Source of the DNA: Xanthobacteraceae bacterium
GTDB taxonomy: Bacteria > Pseudomonadota > Alphaproteobacteria > Rhizobiales > Xanthobacteraceae
Reading direction: 5' to 3'
Assembly (NCBI GenBank): GCA_030043335.1
Contig: JASHXX010000378.1
Location: 1 to 5,936, forward strand
Length of the DNA stretch: 5,936 bases
The position numbers were made by a program, and so were the translations under genes. Below the pieces are notes generated by a model. The model was not told the origin of the DNA and searched no databases. It saw nothing but the letters and a program-made list of their open reading frames with translations. Of the stretch, positions 1 to 5,936 are shown piece by piece (within the stretch, counting starts at the first letter, position 1; each line of letters opens with the position of its first letter).

Positions 1-1
1 C

Positions 2-838
2 CTCGAGCTGGTCGTGGCGCGAGCCGCCGGCGTTTCCGCTTGGCAATTCGTCGCGCCAGCGATGGCTGCCGCATTTCTGTTCGGTTTCCTCGCCACCACG
101 ATCTACAACCCCGTCGCCGCAGTCCTGCATGAGCGCTCGAAACATCTCGAAGCCGAACAGATGGGCGAGCTCTCCTCCTCTGCGCTGCGGGAAAGCACCA
201 GCGGATTTTGGGTACGGCAGAAAAGTCCCGATGGCGCCGCCATCATCAACGCCAACTCAAGCCGTGAACAGGGCGCCCAACTCGGCGGCGTCAGCGTCTT
301 CGTGTTCAACGCCGCCGGCGAGTTCCAGGCCCGGATCGAAGCCAAAGGCGCAACGTTGCAGCAGGGCTATTGGCGGCTTGACGAGGCCCGCATCTACGCC
401 ACCGGCAAGCCGCCTGAGCTGGTCGACAGCTATCAGCTCAGCACCAGCTTGACCCCGGAGCAAGTGCGGGAAAGCTTTGCCACGCCGGAAACGGTGCCGT
501 TCTGGCAACTGCCGTCCTACATCGACCTCGCCGATCGTGCCGGCCTCGCCGCCGCCGGCTATCGGCTGCAATATTATCAGCTGCTGGTGCGGCCGTTCCT
601 GCTGACCGCCATGGTGTTGCTGGCGGCCTCGGTGAGCCTGCGGTTCTTCCGCTTTGGCGGCGTGCAGAAGATGATCCTGAGCGGGATTGCCGCCGGCTTC
701 CTGCTGTTCGTGCTGTCCAAGATCACCGAGGACATGAGCAAGTCGGAGCTGATGTCGCCGGCGTTGGCGGCATGGATTCCGGTGCTGGTCGGCGGCCTCA
801 CCGGTTTCGTCGCGCTGTTGTACCAGGAGGACGGCTAG
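2..838 (+). CDS. lptG: LPS export ABC transporter permease LptG (5'-truncated by window edge)
   Basis: Inner-membrane permease of the LptB2FG transporter, which extracts lipopolysaccharide from the inner membrane and passes it to the periplasmic bridge. The visible part is 278 residues; the family is usually about 360, so roughly 80 N-terminal residues lie off the left edge. The reading frame is open to base 2, so the GTG at 14 is an internal valine, not a start. In order (fragment numbering): ELVVARAAGVS at 2-12, matching the cytoplasmic coupling helix that contacts the LptB ATPase; a membrane helix at about 15-36; a periplasmic beta-jellyroll region at about 45-190 (GYWRLDEARIY at 122-132); then three hydrophobic helices at about 195-215, 222-240 and 254-274. 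This is the second half of the six-helix LptF/LptG plan. The paralogue LptF is the alternative, but the position directly before lptD and the RAAGVS motif favour LptG. The TAG stop overlaps the lptD start. Confidence 0.93.
   Translation, partial: LELVVARAAGVSAWQFVAPAMAAAFLFGFLATTIYNPVAAVLHERSKHLEAEQMGELSSSALRESTSGFWVRQKSPDGAAIINANSSREQGAQLGGVSVFVFNAAGEFQARIEAKGATLQQGYWRLDEARIYATGKPPELVDSYQLSTSLTPEQVRESFATPETVPFWQLPSYIDLADRAGLAAAGYRLQYYQLLVRPFLLTAMVLLAASVSLRFFRFGGVQKMILSGIAAGFLLFVLSKITEDMSKSELMSPALAAWIPVLVGGLTGFVALLYQEDG
825..830 (+). promoter_or_regulatory. Ribosome binding site of lptD
   Basis: A perfect AGGAGG lies inside the last codons of lptG, seven bases before the GTG at 838. It decides the lptD start against the upstream in-frame ATG at 772, which would add 22 arginine-rich residues ahead of the signal peptide and overlap lptG by 67 bases. 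It also implies that lptD translation is coupled to termination of lptG. Confidence 0.85.
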
Positions 839-966
839 TGGCGCGTCCGCCGGGTGGTTGCAGTTTCGGCCTGGGTAGTCGGGTTCGCGGCGGCGCAGCG
901 GTTCTGCTCGCGCTGTTCGCGTTCATCGGATGCTGCTGCGTGCTGGTGCCAGAGCGGGCTTCGGCG
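838..966 (+). other. Signal peptide region of LptD
   Basis: Codons 1-43. The n-region carries Arg3 and Arg16, the hydrophobic core AAVLLALFAFIGCCCVLV spans about 20-37, and ASA at 41-43 precedes Gln44, a standard signal peptidase I pattern. Three consecutive cysteines (32-34) sit in the core, which is unusual. FIGC superficially resembles a lipobox, but the charged PER segment and ASA site after it fit type I cleavage, as expected for LptD. Inferred by eye, no predictor was run. Confidence 0.7.
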
Positions 967-3342
967 CAAATTGGCAGCCTGCTGCATTTTCCTCCGCGAC
1001 CGCCGCCGCCGGTCACGCCGACGCCGCCGGCCGACTCGCCGATGCTGGTGCAAGCTTCCGAGATCAAATACGACTACAGCAACAGCGCGGTGTCGGCCAT
1101 CGGCAACGTGCAGATCTACTATCGGGGAGCGACCATCGAAGCGGATGCGGTCACCTACGACCAGAAGACCAAGCGCCTGCGCGCGGAAGGCAACGCCAGG
1201 TTGACCGAGCCCGGCGGCAAAATCACCTACGGGCAATATATCGATCTCACCGACGATTATCGCGACGGTTTCGTCGATTCATTGCGGCTCGAAACCATCG
1301 ATGACACGCGCATGGCCGCGTCGCGCGCCGATCGCGACAAGGGCAACTACTCGGTCTTGCAAAACGGCGTCTATACCGCCTGCGAACCCTGCAAGGACGA
1401 CCCGAAGAAACCGCCGCTCTGGCAGGTTCAAGCGGCCCGGATCATCCACGATGACAGCGAGAAGATGCTGTATTTCGAGGACGCCCGTGTCGAGTTTTTC
1501 GGCCTGCCGCTGATGTATTTTCCGTTCGGTTCGATGCCTGATCCATCGGTCAAGCGCAAAAGCGGGTTTCTGTTTCCGTTCATAACGACAACGACGCAAT
1601 ACGGCTTGGGAGTTCAACTCTCTTATTTCTGGGCGTTGGCGCCGGACTACGATCTGACGACGTCGACGACGTTTACGACCAAAGAGGGAGTCTTGTTCCA
1701 GGGCGCGTGGCGCCAGCGCCTGGCGGAGGGCGCCTACACCATCAGGGCAGCCGGCATTTTCCAAACCGACCCGGGCTATTTCGCCGCCCGCGACGGCGCC
1801 GACAGCCCGACCGCCAATACGTTCCGCGGCGCGATCCAGACCTCCGGTCAGTTCGCGATCAACAACCAGTGGGTCTGGGGATGGACCGGGCTGCTGGTGA
1901 CCGACACCCAGTTCATGTTCGACTACCAGCTCACGCAATTCACTGGGAATTTCGATCCGTTCCGCACCGGCATCGCCGACGAGGGGATCTCCCAGATCTA
2001 CCTCACCGGCGCCAGCGACCGCAGCTATTTCGACATCCGCTCGATGTATTTTTACGGGTTCTCGGGTTTCGACAACCAGGCGCAGATCCCGATCATTCAT
2101 CCCGTGCTCGACTATTTCAGCACCCTGCCGCAGCCGGTGATCGGCGGCGAGTTCAGCTACAAAACCAACCTAACCAGTCTCACCCGGCAACAGGCGGAGT
2201 TCGACGCCATCACTCAGAATGCCTTCAATCAGATGCTGTGCAGCTCGGGCAATTCCACGGTCCTCACGCCGGCCAATTGCCTGTTGCGCGGCATCGCCGG
2301 GACCTACAGCCGCGCCTCCGGCGAGGTGGACTGGCGACGGACCTTCGTCACCGACAATGGGCAGATGATCACGCCGTTTGTCAGCCTGCGCGGCGACGTC
2401 GCCCAGCTCGACGTTCAGAACCAGCCCGGCGTCTCCAACTTCATCGCCGTCGGCTCGAGCGAACCTGCGCGCTTCATGCCGGCGGTCGGCGCCGAATATC
2501 ACTATCCTTTCGTCGACGTCGAATCCTGGGGCACGCAGACGATCGAACCGATCGCCCAGCTCATTCTGCGCCCGAACGAGACGGCGATCGGAAAGTTTCC
2601 CAACGAAGACGCGCAGAGCGTCGTCTTCAGCGACAGCAATCTGTTCTCGATCGACAAATTTTCCGGCTGGGACCGGGACGAAGGCGGCGGCCGCGTCAAT
2701 GCCGGCATCCAGTACACCGCCCAGTTCAACCGGGCCGGCTCCGTCAACGTGCTGTTCGGTCAGTCCTATCAAATTTACGGCCTGAACTCGTACGCGGCAG
2801 CCGATCTGACCAACACCGGGCTGGAGAGCGGTCTCGACAAGACCGTTTCCGATTACGTCGGCCGCATCACCTATCAGCCCAACCAGACCTTCTCCTTTAC
2901 CGCCCGCGGGCGTTTCGCGGCGGGCGGGTTCGATCCCGGGACCGGCCAGGAGGTCGCGGCCTTCACGCCGGAGCGCCTCGAGTTCGAAGGCCGCGCCAAT
3001 TTCGATCGCTGGACGCTGCAATTGCTGTACGGCGACTACGCGGCGCAGCCCGAGATCGGCTTCTTGACGCCACGGCAGGAAATCCTGGCCGGCGCCTCGG
3101 TCAAGTTGACGCAGAACTGGATCCTGCTCGGCTCCGTTCGCTACGATCTTGCCGTCCATCAGTTCGACACAACGCGAGTCGGCGTCGGTTACGTTGACGA
3201 CTGCCTGATGTTGGCGCTCAACTACTTCACCTCCTTTACCTATACCGGCACCACGCCGACGCCGAACAACACGTTCATGCTGCAGTTCAGCTTGCGTACG
3301 CTCGGTCCCGACGTATTGCCGCCGGTCGGCGCCGCATACTAA
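838..3342 (+). CDS. lptD: LPS-assembly outer membrane protein LptD
   Basis: Outer-membrane beta-barrel that, with the lipoprotein LptE, inserts lipopolysaccharide into the outer leaflet. From the GTG start the product is 834 residues, a usual length for the family. Residues 1-43 are a signal peptide: arginines near the start, a hydrophobic core at about 20-37, and a likely signal peptidase I site after ASA (41-43). A proline-rich linker (51-67) follows, then an OstA/LptA-type beta-jellyroll (about 68-200) with repeated strand pairs such as GNVQIYYRGATIEAD, then the LptD barrel from about 235 (FGLPLMYFPFGSMPDPS precedes it) to a final strand near 811-822 (FMLQFSLRTLG). Mature cysteines are C182 and C185 (CEPC), C468, C481 and C789 (DDC). 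E. coli has an adjacent C-terminal Cys pair where this protein has one. No in-frame ATG occurs before codon 69, so GTG 838 with its strong ribosome site is the start. It is one of the expected clients of the SurA encoded next. Confidence 0.96.
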   Translation: MARPPGGCSFGLGSRVRGGAAVLLALFAFIGCCCVLVPERASAQIGSLLHFPPRPPPPVTPTPPADSPMLVQASEIKYDYSNSAVSAIGNVQIYYRGATIEADAVTYDQKTKRLRAEGNARLTEPGGKITYGQYIDLTDDYRDGFVDSLRLETIDDTRMAASRADRDKGNYSVLQNGVYTACEPCKDDPKKPPLWQVQAARIIHDDSEKMLYFEDARVEFFGLPLMYFPFGSMPDPSVKRKSGFLFPFITTTTQYGLGVQLSYFWALAPDYDLTTSTTFTTKEGVLFQGAWRQRLAEGAYTIRAAGIFQTDPGYFAARDGADSPTANTFRGAIQTSGQFAINNQWVWGWTGLLVTDTQFMFDYQLTQFTGNFDPFRTGIADEGISQIYLTGASDRSYFDIRSMYFYGFSGFDNQAQIPIIHPVLDYFSTLPQPVIGGEFSYKTNLTSLTRQQAEFDAITQNAFNQMLCSSGNSTVLTPANCLLRGIAGTYSRASGEVDWRRTFVTDNGQMITPFVSLRGDVAQLDVQNQPGVSNFIAVGSSEPARFMPAVGAEYHYPFVDVESWGTQTIEPIAQLILRPNETAIGKFPNEDAQSVVFSDSNLFSIDKFSGWDRDEGGGRVNAGIQYTAQFNRAGSVNVLFGQSYQIYGLNSYAAADLTNTGLESGLDKTVSDYVGRITYQPNQTFSFTARGRFAAGGFDPGTGQEVAAFTPERLEFEGRANFDRWTLQLLYGDYAAQPEIGFLTPRQEILAGASVKLTQNWILLGSVRYDLAVHQFDTTRVGVGYVDDCLMLALNYFTSFTYTGTTPTPNNTFMLQFSLRTLGPDVLPPVGAAY

Positions 3343-3455
3343 ATTCCGCGGCGACGTTGTAGGATGCGCTCGGCGAGCAACGAGGACTGGGGGGACCGGG
3401 CGTCGGCGCGCAAGCCTCGCGTCCGCAAGGGAAAGGGAAAGCAGAGGTCATATCC
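3343..3455 (+). other. Spacer between lptD and surA
   Basis: This is the only sizeable non-coding gap in the window. I see no hairpin followed by a T-run, so no intrinsic terminator, and no convincing sigma-70 promoter boxes. Visible elements are a short GCTC-GGC-GAGC inverted repeat near 3368-3378, a run of six G at 3389-3394, and a purine-rich run at 3427-3447 (two AAAGGG-like units) that merges into the surA ribosome site. An ATG at 3364 opens a 31-codon frame that ends at the surA start; it has no properly spaced ribosome site and its status is uncertain. The lack of a terminator supports read-through from lptD into surA. Confidence 0.6.
3443..3447 (+). promoter_or_regulatory. Ribosome binding site of surA
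   Basis: AGAGG lies eight bases before the GTG at 3456, at the end of a purine-rich run. No ATG, GTG or TTG codon lies upstream in the surA frame before the in-frame TAG at 3360, so this site and the signal peptide that follows fix the start. Confidence 0.7.
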
Positions 3456-4409
3456 GTGATCCGAACTCGCGCCCGGGAATTTTTCGTCGCCACCACGCTC
3501 GCAACCGCGATTGCGGTGATTGTCGGCTCGGCCGCCCGCGCGCAACAGATCGTCGCCCTGGTCAATGGCCAGCCGATTACGGCGCTCGATGTCGAGCATC
3601 GCAGCAAGTTCATGCAGATGAGCACCAAAAAAGTGCCGGCGCGCAAGGAGGTCATCGACAGCCTGATCGACGAGATCCTGGAGATCAATGAGGCCAAGCG
3701 CTTTACCCTCGAAGTTTCCGACTCGGAGGTAGACACCGCCTTCGCCGGCGTCGCCTCGCGCATGGGGCTCGACGCGCAGAAGCTGACGCAGGTGCTGGTC
3801 AATGGCGGCACCAGTGTCGATACGCTCAAGCGGCGGCTCCGCGCGCAGATCGCCTGGACCTCGCTGGTTCGCGGGCGTTACCGGGCCAGCCTCGAGATCC
3901 GGGACAGCGACGTCGCCGCGCAGCTGCAGCTGCGCAAGCCCGACGAAAAAGATCAGGTCGGATACGAATACATCATGAACCCCGTGGTTTTCATCGTGCA
4001 GCGGGGTTCGCCCGATTCGGCCTTCGAAGCCCGCAAACAGGACGCCGAGGCGCTGCGGACGCGGTTTCAGAGCTGCAACGAGGGCATCCCTTTTGCCCGG
4101 GCGCTCAAGGATGTCGCGGTGCGCGACCAAGTCTCGAAATTTTCCGCCGACCTGCCGCAACAATTGCGCGCTATCCTCGACGGCACGCCGGTCGGCCACC
4201 TCACTCCGCCGGAGACGACCGCCGAGGGGGTGCAGATGTTCGCGGTGTGCGCCAAGAAGGAAGCGAAAAACGACACGCCGGGCATGCGGGAAACGCGCGA
4301 TCAGATGTTTCAGCAAAAGTTCGGCGCGAAAGCCAAGCATTATCTTGACGACCTGCGGCGCGCGGCAATGATCGAATACAAATTGCCCGAGGACCAGGTC
4401 CCCAAATAG
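3456..4409 (+). CDS. surA: Periplasmic chaperone SurA, short form with degenerate parvulin domain
   Basis: Periplasmic chaperone that keeps unfolded outer-membrane proteins soluble on the way to the BAM complex; in E. coli LptD is a strong client. The product is 317 residues against 428 in E. coli SurA, with room for only one parvulin-like domain. Residues 1-29 form a signal peptide (basic start, hydrophobic core at about 10-25, ARA before Gln30). The SurA N-terminal domain follows (QIVALVNGQPITALDVEHRS at 31-50, helices to about 165), then a parvulin-like region at about 168-268 and a C-terminal helix at about 277-308 (HYLDDLRRAAMIEYK) that packs with the N-terminal domain in SurA. The parvulin region lacks the usual RHIL histidine strand (YEYIMNPVVFIV instead) and the GGDLGW-type loop, so isomerase activity is doubtful and the role is probably chaperone only. 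C207 and C265 flank this region and may pair. Its place between lptD and pdxA supports the name. A generic SurA_N-domain peptidylprolyl isomerase label would also be defensible. Confidence 0.88.
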   Translation: MIRTRAREFFVATTLATAIAVIVGSAARAQQIVALVNGQPITALDVEHRSKFMQMSTKKVPARKEVIDSLIDEILEINEAKRFTLEVSDSEVDTAFAGVASRMGLDAQKLTQVLVNGGTSVDTLKRRLRAQIAWTSLVRGRYRASLEIRDSDVAAQLQLRKPDEKDQVGYEYIMNPVVFIVQRGSPDSAFEARKQDAEALRTRFQSCNEGIPFARALKDVAVRDQVSKFSADLPQQLRAILDGTPVGHLTPPETTAEGVQMFAVCAKKEAKNDTPGMRETRDQMFQQKFGAKAKHYLDDLRRAAMIEYKLPEDQVPK

Positions 4410-4420
4410 AAGCGATATTC

Positions 4421-5443
4421 GTGCAGCCTTTGGCATTGACGCTCGGCGAGCCCGCCGGGATCGGCCCCGACCTCGCGCTGGCGGTCTGGTCGCGCCGTGC
4501 CGAACTCGGAATTCCAAGATTCTATATCGTCGCCGATCCGGACTTTCTGCGTCGGCGTGCCAAGCAACTCGGCCTCGAAGTCCCGATCGCCGCAGTGACG
4601 CCGGACGCGGCGGCGGCGACGTTCCCGGCCGCCTTGCCGATCGTCGCGATCGAAGTCGCCGCACGCGCCGAGCCGGGCCGGCCGGACGCAACGAGCGCGC
4701 CGGCCGCCATCGCCTCGATCCGGCGCGCCGTCAGCGACGTGTTGGCCGGCGCCGCGGCCGCAGTCGTCACCAACCCGGTGGCGAAAAATGTCCTGTACAA
4801 TTCAGGCTTCGCCGAGCCCGGCCATACCGAGTTTTTGGCAACACTGGTGCAGGAGGCGAGGGGCAAGTTGATGCGGCCAGTAATGATGCTCTGGTCGCCC
4901 GAGCTCGCCGTGGTGCCGGTGACGATCCATCTTCCGCTCAGACAGATCTTCGAGCACCTTTCCACCGAGCTGGTGGCCGAGACCGGCCGCATCGTTGCCC
5001 GCGACCTGATGGCGCGATTTCGTATTCCACGCCCGCGCCTTGTCGTTGCCGGGCTCAATCCTCATGCCGGCGAGGGCGGCACGCTGGGTGAAGAAGACCG
5101 CACCATCGTCGCGCCGGCGGTAGCTCGGCTCAAGGCCGAGGGCATTGATGCGCGCGGCCCAATGCCGGCGGACTCGCTGTTCCACGAACGCGCCCGCGCA
5201 ACCTACGACGCGGCTCTATGCATGTATCACGATCAGGCCCTGATCCCGATCAAGACGCTCGCCTTCGATCACGCCGTCAATGTCACGCTCGGCTTGCCGT
5301 TCGTCCGCACCTCCCCTGACCACGGCACCGCCTTCGACATCGCCGGAACCGGCCGCGCGGATGCGAGGAGCCTCATTGCCGCGTTGCGGCTGGCGGCGCG
5401 GCTAGCCGTGGCACCAATGCCGGCGGCGCTCAGCACGTCGTGA
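4421..5443 (+). CDS. pdxA: 4-hydroxythreonine-4-phosphate dehydrogenase PdxA
   Basis: Cytoplasmic NAD-dependent enzyme of the deoxyxylulose-5-phosphate route to vitamin B6. It oxidises 4-phosphohydroxy-L-threonine; the product decarboxylates to 3-amino-2-oxopropyl phosphate, which PdxJ condenses with deoxyxylulose 5-phosphate. At 340 residues it has the usual full length. Visible family motifs are GEPAGIGP at 9-16, TNPVAK at 117-122, GHTEF at 134-138 with the substrate-site histidine H135, TIHLPL at 168-173, NPHAGEGG at 213-220, PADSLF at 249-254, YHDQ at 269-272 and [10 protein letters not shown] at 297-306. H170, H215 and H270 correspond to the three metal-binding histidines known from E. 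coli PdxA, so the enzyme looks intact. The GTG start lies 11 bases after surA with only a weak AGAAG ahead, and places GEPAGIGP at the normal distance from the N-terminus. The 3' end overlaps rsmA by four bases. A PdxA2-type paralogue acting on other substrates is unlikely in this operon. Confidence 0.97.
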   Translation: MQPLALTLGEPAGIGPDLALAVWSRRAELGIPRFYIVADPDFLRRRAKQLGLEVPIAAVTPDAAAATFPAALPIVAIEVAARAEPGRPDATSAPAAIASIRRAVSDVLAGAAAAVVTNPVAKNVLYNSGFAEPGHTEFLATLVQEARGKLMRPVMMLWSPELAVVPVTIHLPLRQIFEHLSTELVAETGRIVARDLMARFRIPRPRLVVAGLNPHAGEGGTLGEEDRTIVAPAVARLKAEGIDARGPMPADSLFHERARATYDAALCMYHDQALIPIKTLAFDHAVNVTLGLPFVRTSPDHGTAFDIAGTGRADARSLIAALRLAARLAVAPMPAALSTS

Positions 5444-5936
5444 CTACCGCGCCGCAGGAACTGCCGCCGCTGCGCGAAGTCATTCGCCGTCACGGTCTCG
5501 TCGCCCGCAAATCGCTCGGCCAGAATTTCCTTCTCGATCTCAATCTCGCGGCGCGCATCGCCCGCGCCGCAGGCGAGCTGTCCGGCGTGACCGTGTTCGA
5601 GGTCGGTCCCGGCCCCGGCGGCCTGACCCGGGCGCTGCTTGGGCGCGGCGCTGCCCGGGTCATCGCAGTGGAACGCGACGAGCGCGCGATCGCGGCCCTG
5701 AAGGACATCGCGGCACACTACCCCGGCCGTCTCGACATCGTGGCCGCCGACGCGCTGGCGTTCGACCCCCGCCCGCGAATCGACCGCGGCCCGGTGCGTA
5801 TCGTCGCCAATCTGCCTTTCAACATCGCGACCACGCTGCTGGTCGCTTGCGTCAGCGTCGAGCCTTGGCCGCCGTGGTACGATGCGGCCGTCCTGATGTT
5901 CCAGCGCGAGGTCGCCGAGCGCATCGTTGCCGAGCC
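5440..5936 (+). CDS. rsmA: 16S rRNA (adenine1518/1519-N6)-dimethyltransferase RsmA (3'-truncated by window edge)
   Basis: S-adenosylmethionine-dependent methyltransferase (KsgA) that dimethylates two adjacent adenines in the 3'-terminal hairpin of 16S rRNA late in small-subunit assembly; its loss gives kasugamycin resistance. 165 codons are visible, about 60 percent of a usual 270-290 residue protein; the C-terminal domain lies off the right edge. Motifs: [10 protein letters not shown] at 24-33, the cofactor loop [14 protein letters not shown] at 54-67, acidic VERDERAI at 77-84, ADAL at 103-106, and the catalytic NLPFNIAT at 124-131, where the more common tyrosine is phenylalanine, an allowed aromatic at this site. 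[11 protein letters not shown] at 152-162 is the expected following segment. The GTG start overlaps the pdxA stop as GTGA and has no clear ribosome site, so translation is probably coupled to pdxA. The N-terminal wording [20 protein letters not shown] is typical of Hyphomicrobiales. Confidence 0.96.
   Translation, partial: MTTAPQELPPLREVIRRHGLVARKSLGQNFLLDLNLAARIARAAGELSGVTVFEVGPGPGGLTRALLGRGAARVIAVERDERAIAALKDIAAHYPGRLDIVAADALAFDPRPRIDRGPVRIVANLPFNIATTLLVACVSVEPWPPWYDAAVLMFQREVAERIVAE

Noticed and set aside
772..837. ATG at 772 as the lptD start
   Set aside because: It would put 22 arginine-rich residues before the signal peptide and overlap lptG deeply, whereas the GTG at 838 has a perfect AGGAGG seven bases upstream.
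1649..1680. Repeat-like ACGACG/GTCGAC run in lptD
   Set aside because: It encodes a Thr/Ser-rich barrel strand (LTTSTTFTT) using ACG and TCG codons; a codon-usage effect rather than a functional repeat.
2170..3159. A 329-codon minus-strand frame opposite lptD
   Set aside because: Antisense shadow of a GC-rich gene; no recognisable motif, and a neighbouring 273-codon antisense frame at 1279-2100 shows the effect is general.
1707..3197. A 496-codon plus-strand frame inside lptD
   Set aside because: Its translation is dominated by Arg, Pro, His and Gln, typical of an out-of-frame reading of GC-rich coding DNA, and it lies wholly inside the well-supported lptD frame.
3368..3378. Short inverted repeat GCTC-GGC-GAGC after lptD as a terminator
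   Set aside because: The stem is only four base pairs and no T-run follows, so it is not a credible intrinsic terminator.
3340..3459. Read-through of the lptD TAA into a further 38 open codons
   Set aside because: The frame after the stop is open up to the surA start, but nothing suggests recoding. LptD already ends just after a plausible final barrel strand, and short open runs are expected at this GC content.
3339..4691. A 450-codon open frame on the minus strand across surA
   Set aside because: Its product is arginine- and leucine-rich without domain logic, and it lies antisense to surA, which has a signal peptide and family motifs. High GC at third codon positions keeps the antisense frame open.

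Overview
The window is a GC-rich stretch of housekeeping chromosome carrying five co-directional plus-strand genes: lptG (5' end missing), lptD, surA, pdxA and rsmA/ksgA (3' end missing). Protein wording points to an alphaproteobacterium of the Hyphomicrobiales. The Bradyrhizobium/Rhodopseudomonas/Afipia family (Nitrobacteraceae) is my best guess, from the RsmA N-terminus, the CxxC-type LptD and the short single-domain SurA. The genus cannot be fixed by eye.

Layout: lptG runs from the left edge to 838. Its TAG stop shares a base with the GTG start of lptD (838-3342), which is preceded by a perfect AGGAGG. A 112-base spacer (3343-3455, no recognisable terminator or promoter) leads to surA (3456-4409). 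Eleven bases further on, pdxA (4421-5443) begins, and it overlaps rsmA (5440 to the right edge) by GTGA. All four visible start codons are GTG. The tight spacing and shared strand suggest one transcription unit, with the spacer before surA as the only plausible place for extra regulation.

The first three genes serve the outer membrane. LptG is half of the inner-membrane part of the LptB2FG transporter that pulls lipopolysaccharide out of the inner membrane. LptD is the outer-membrane barrel that inserts it at the surface. SurA is a periplasmic chaperone for barrel proteins, LptD among its known clients in E. coli. The last two are unrelated housekeeping enzymes: PdxA in vitamin B6 synthesis and RsmA in 16S rRNA dimethylation. 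The lptD-surA-pdxA-rsmA order is the one known from E. coli; here lptG is joined directly upstream.

I see no mobile element, tRNA, rRNA, CRISPR array or defence gene, and no convincing novel system. The points worth a second look are the cysteine arrangement of LptD, the loss of parvulin catalytic features in SurA with a new cysteine pair, a 31-codon basic ORF in the spacer whose stop overlaps the surA start, and the run of GTG starts.
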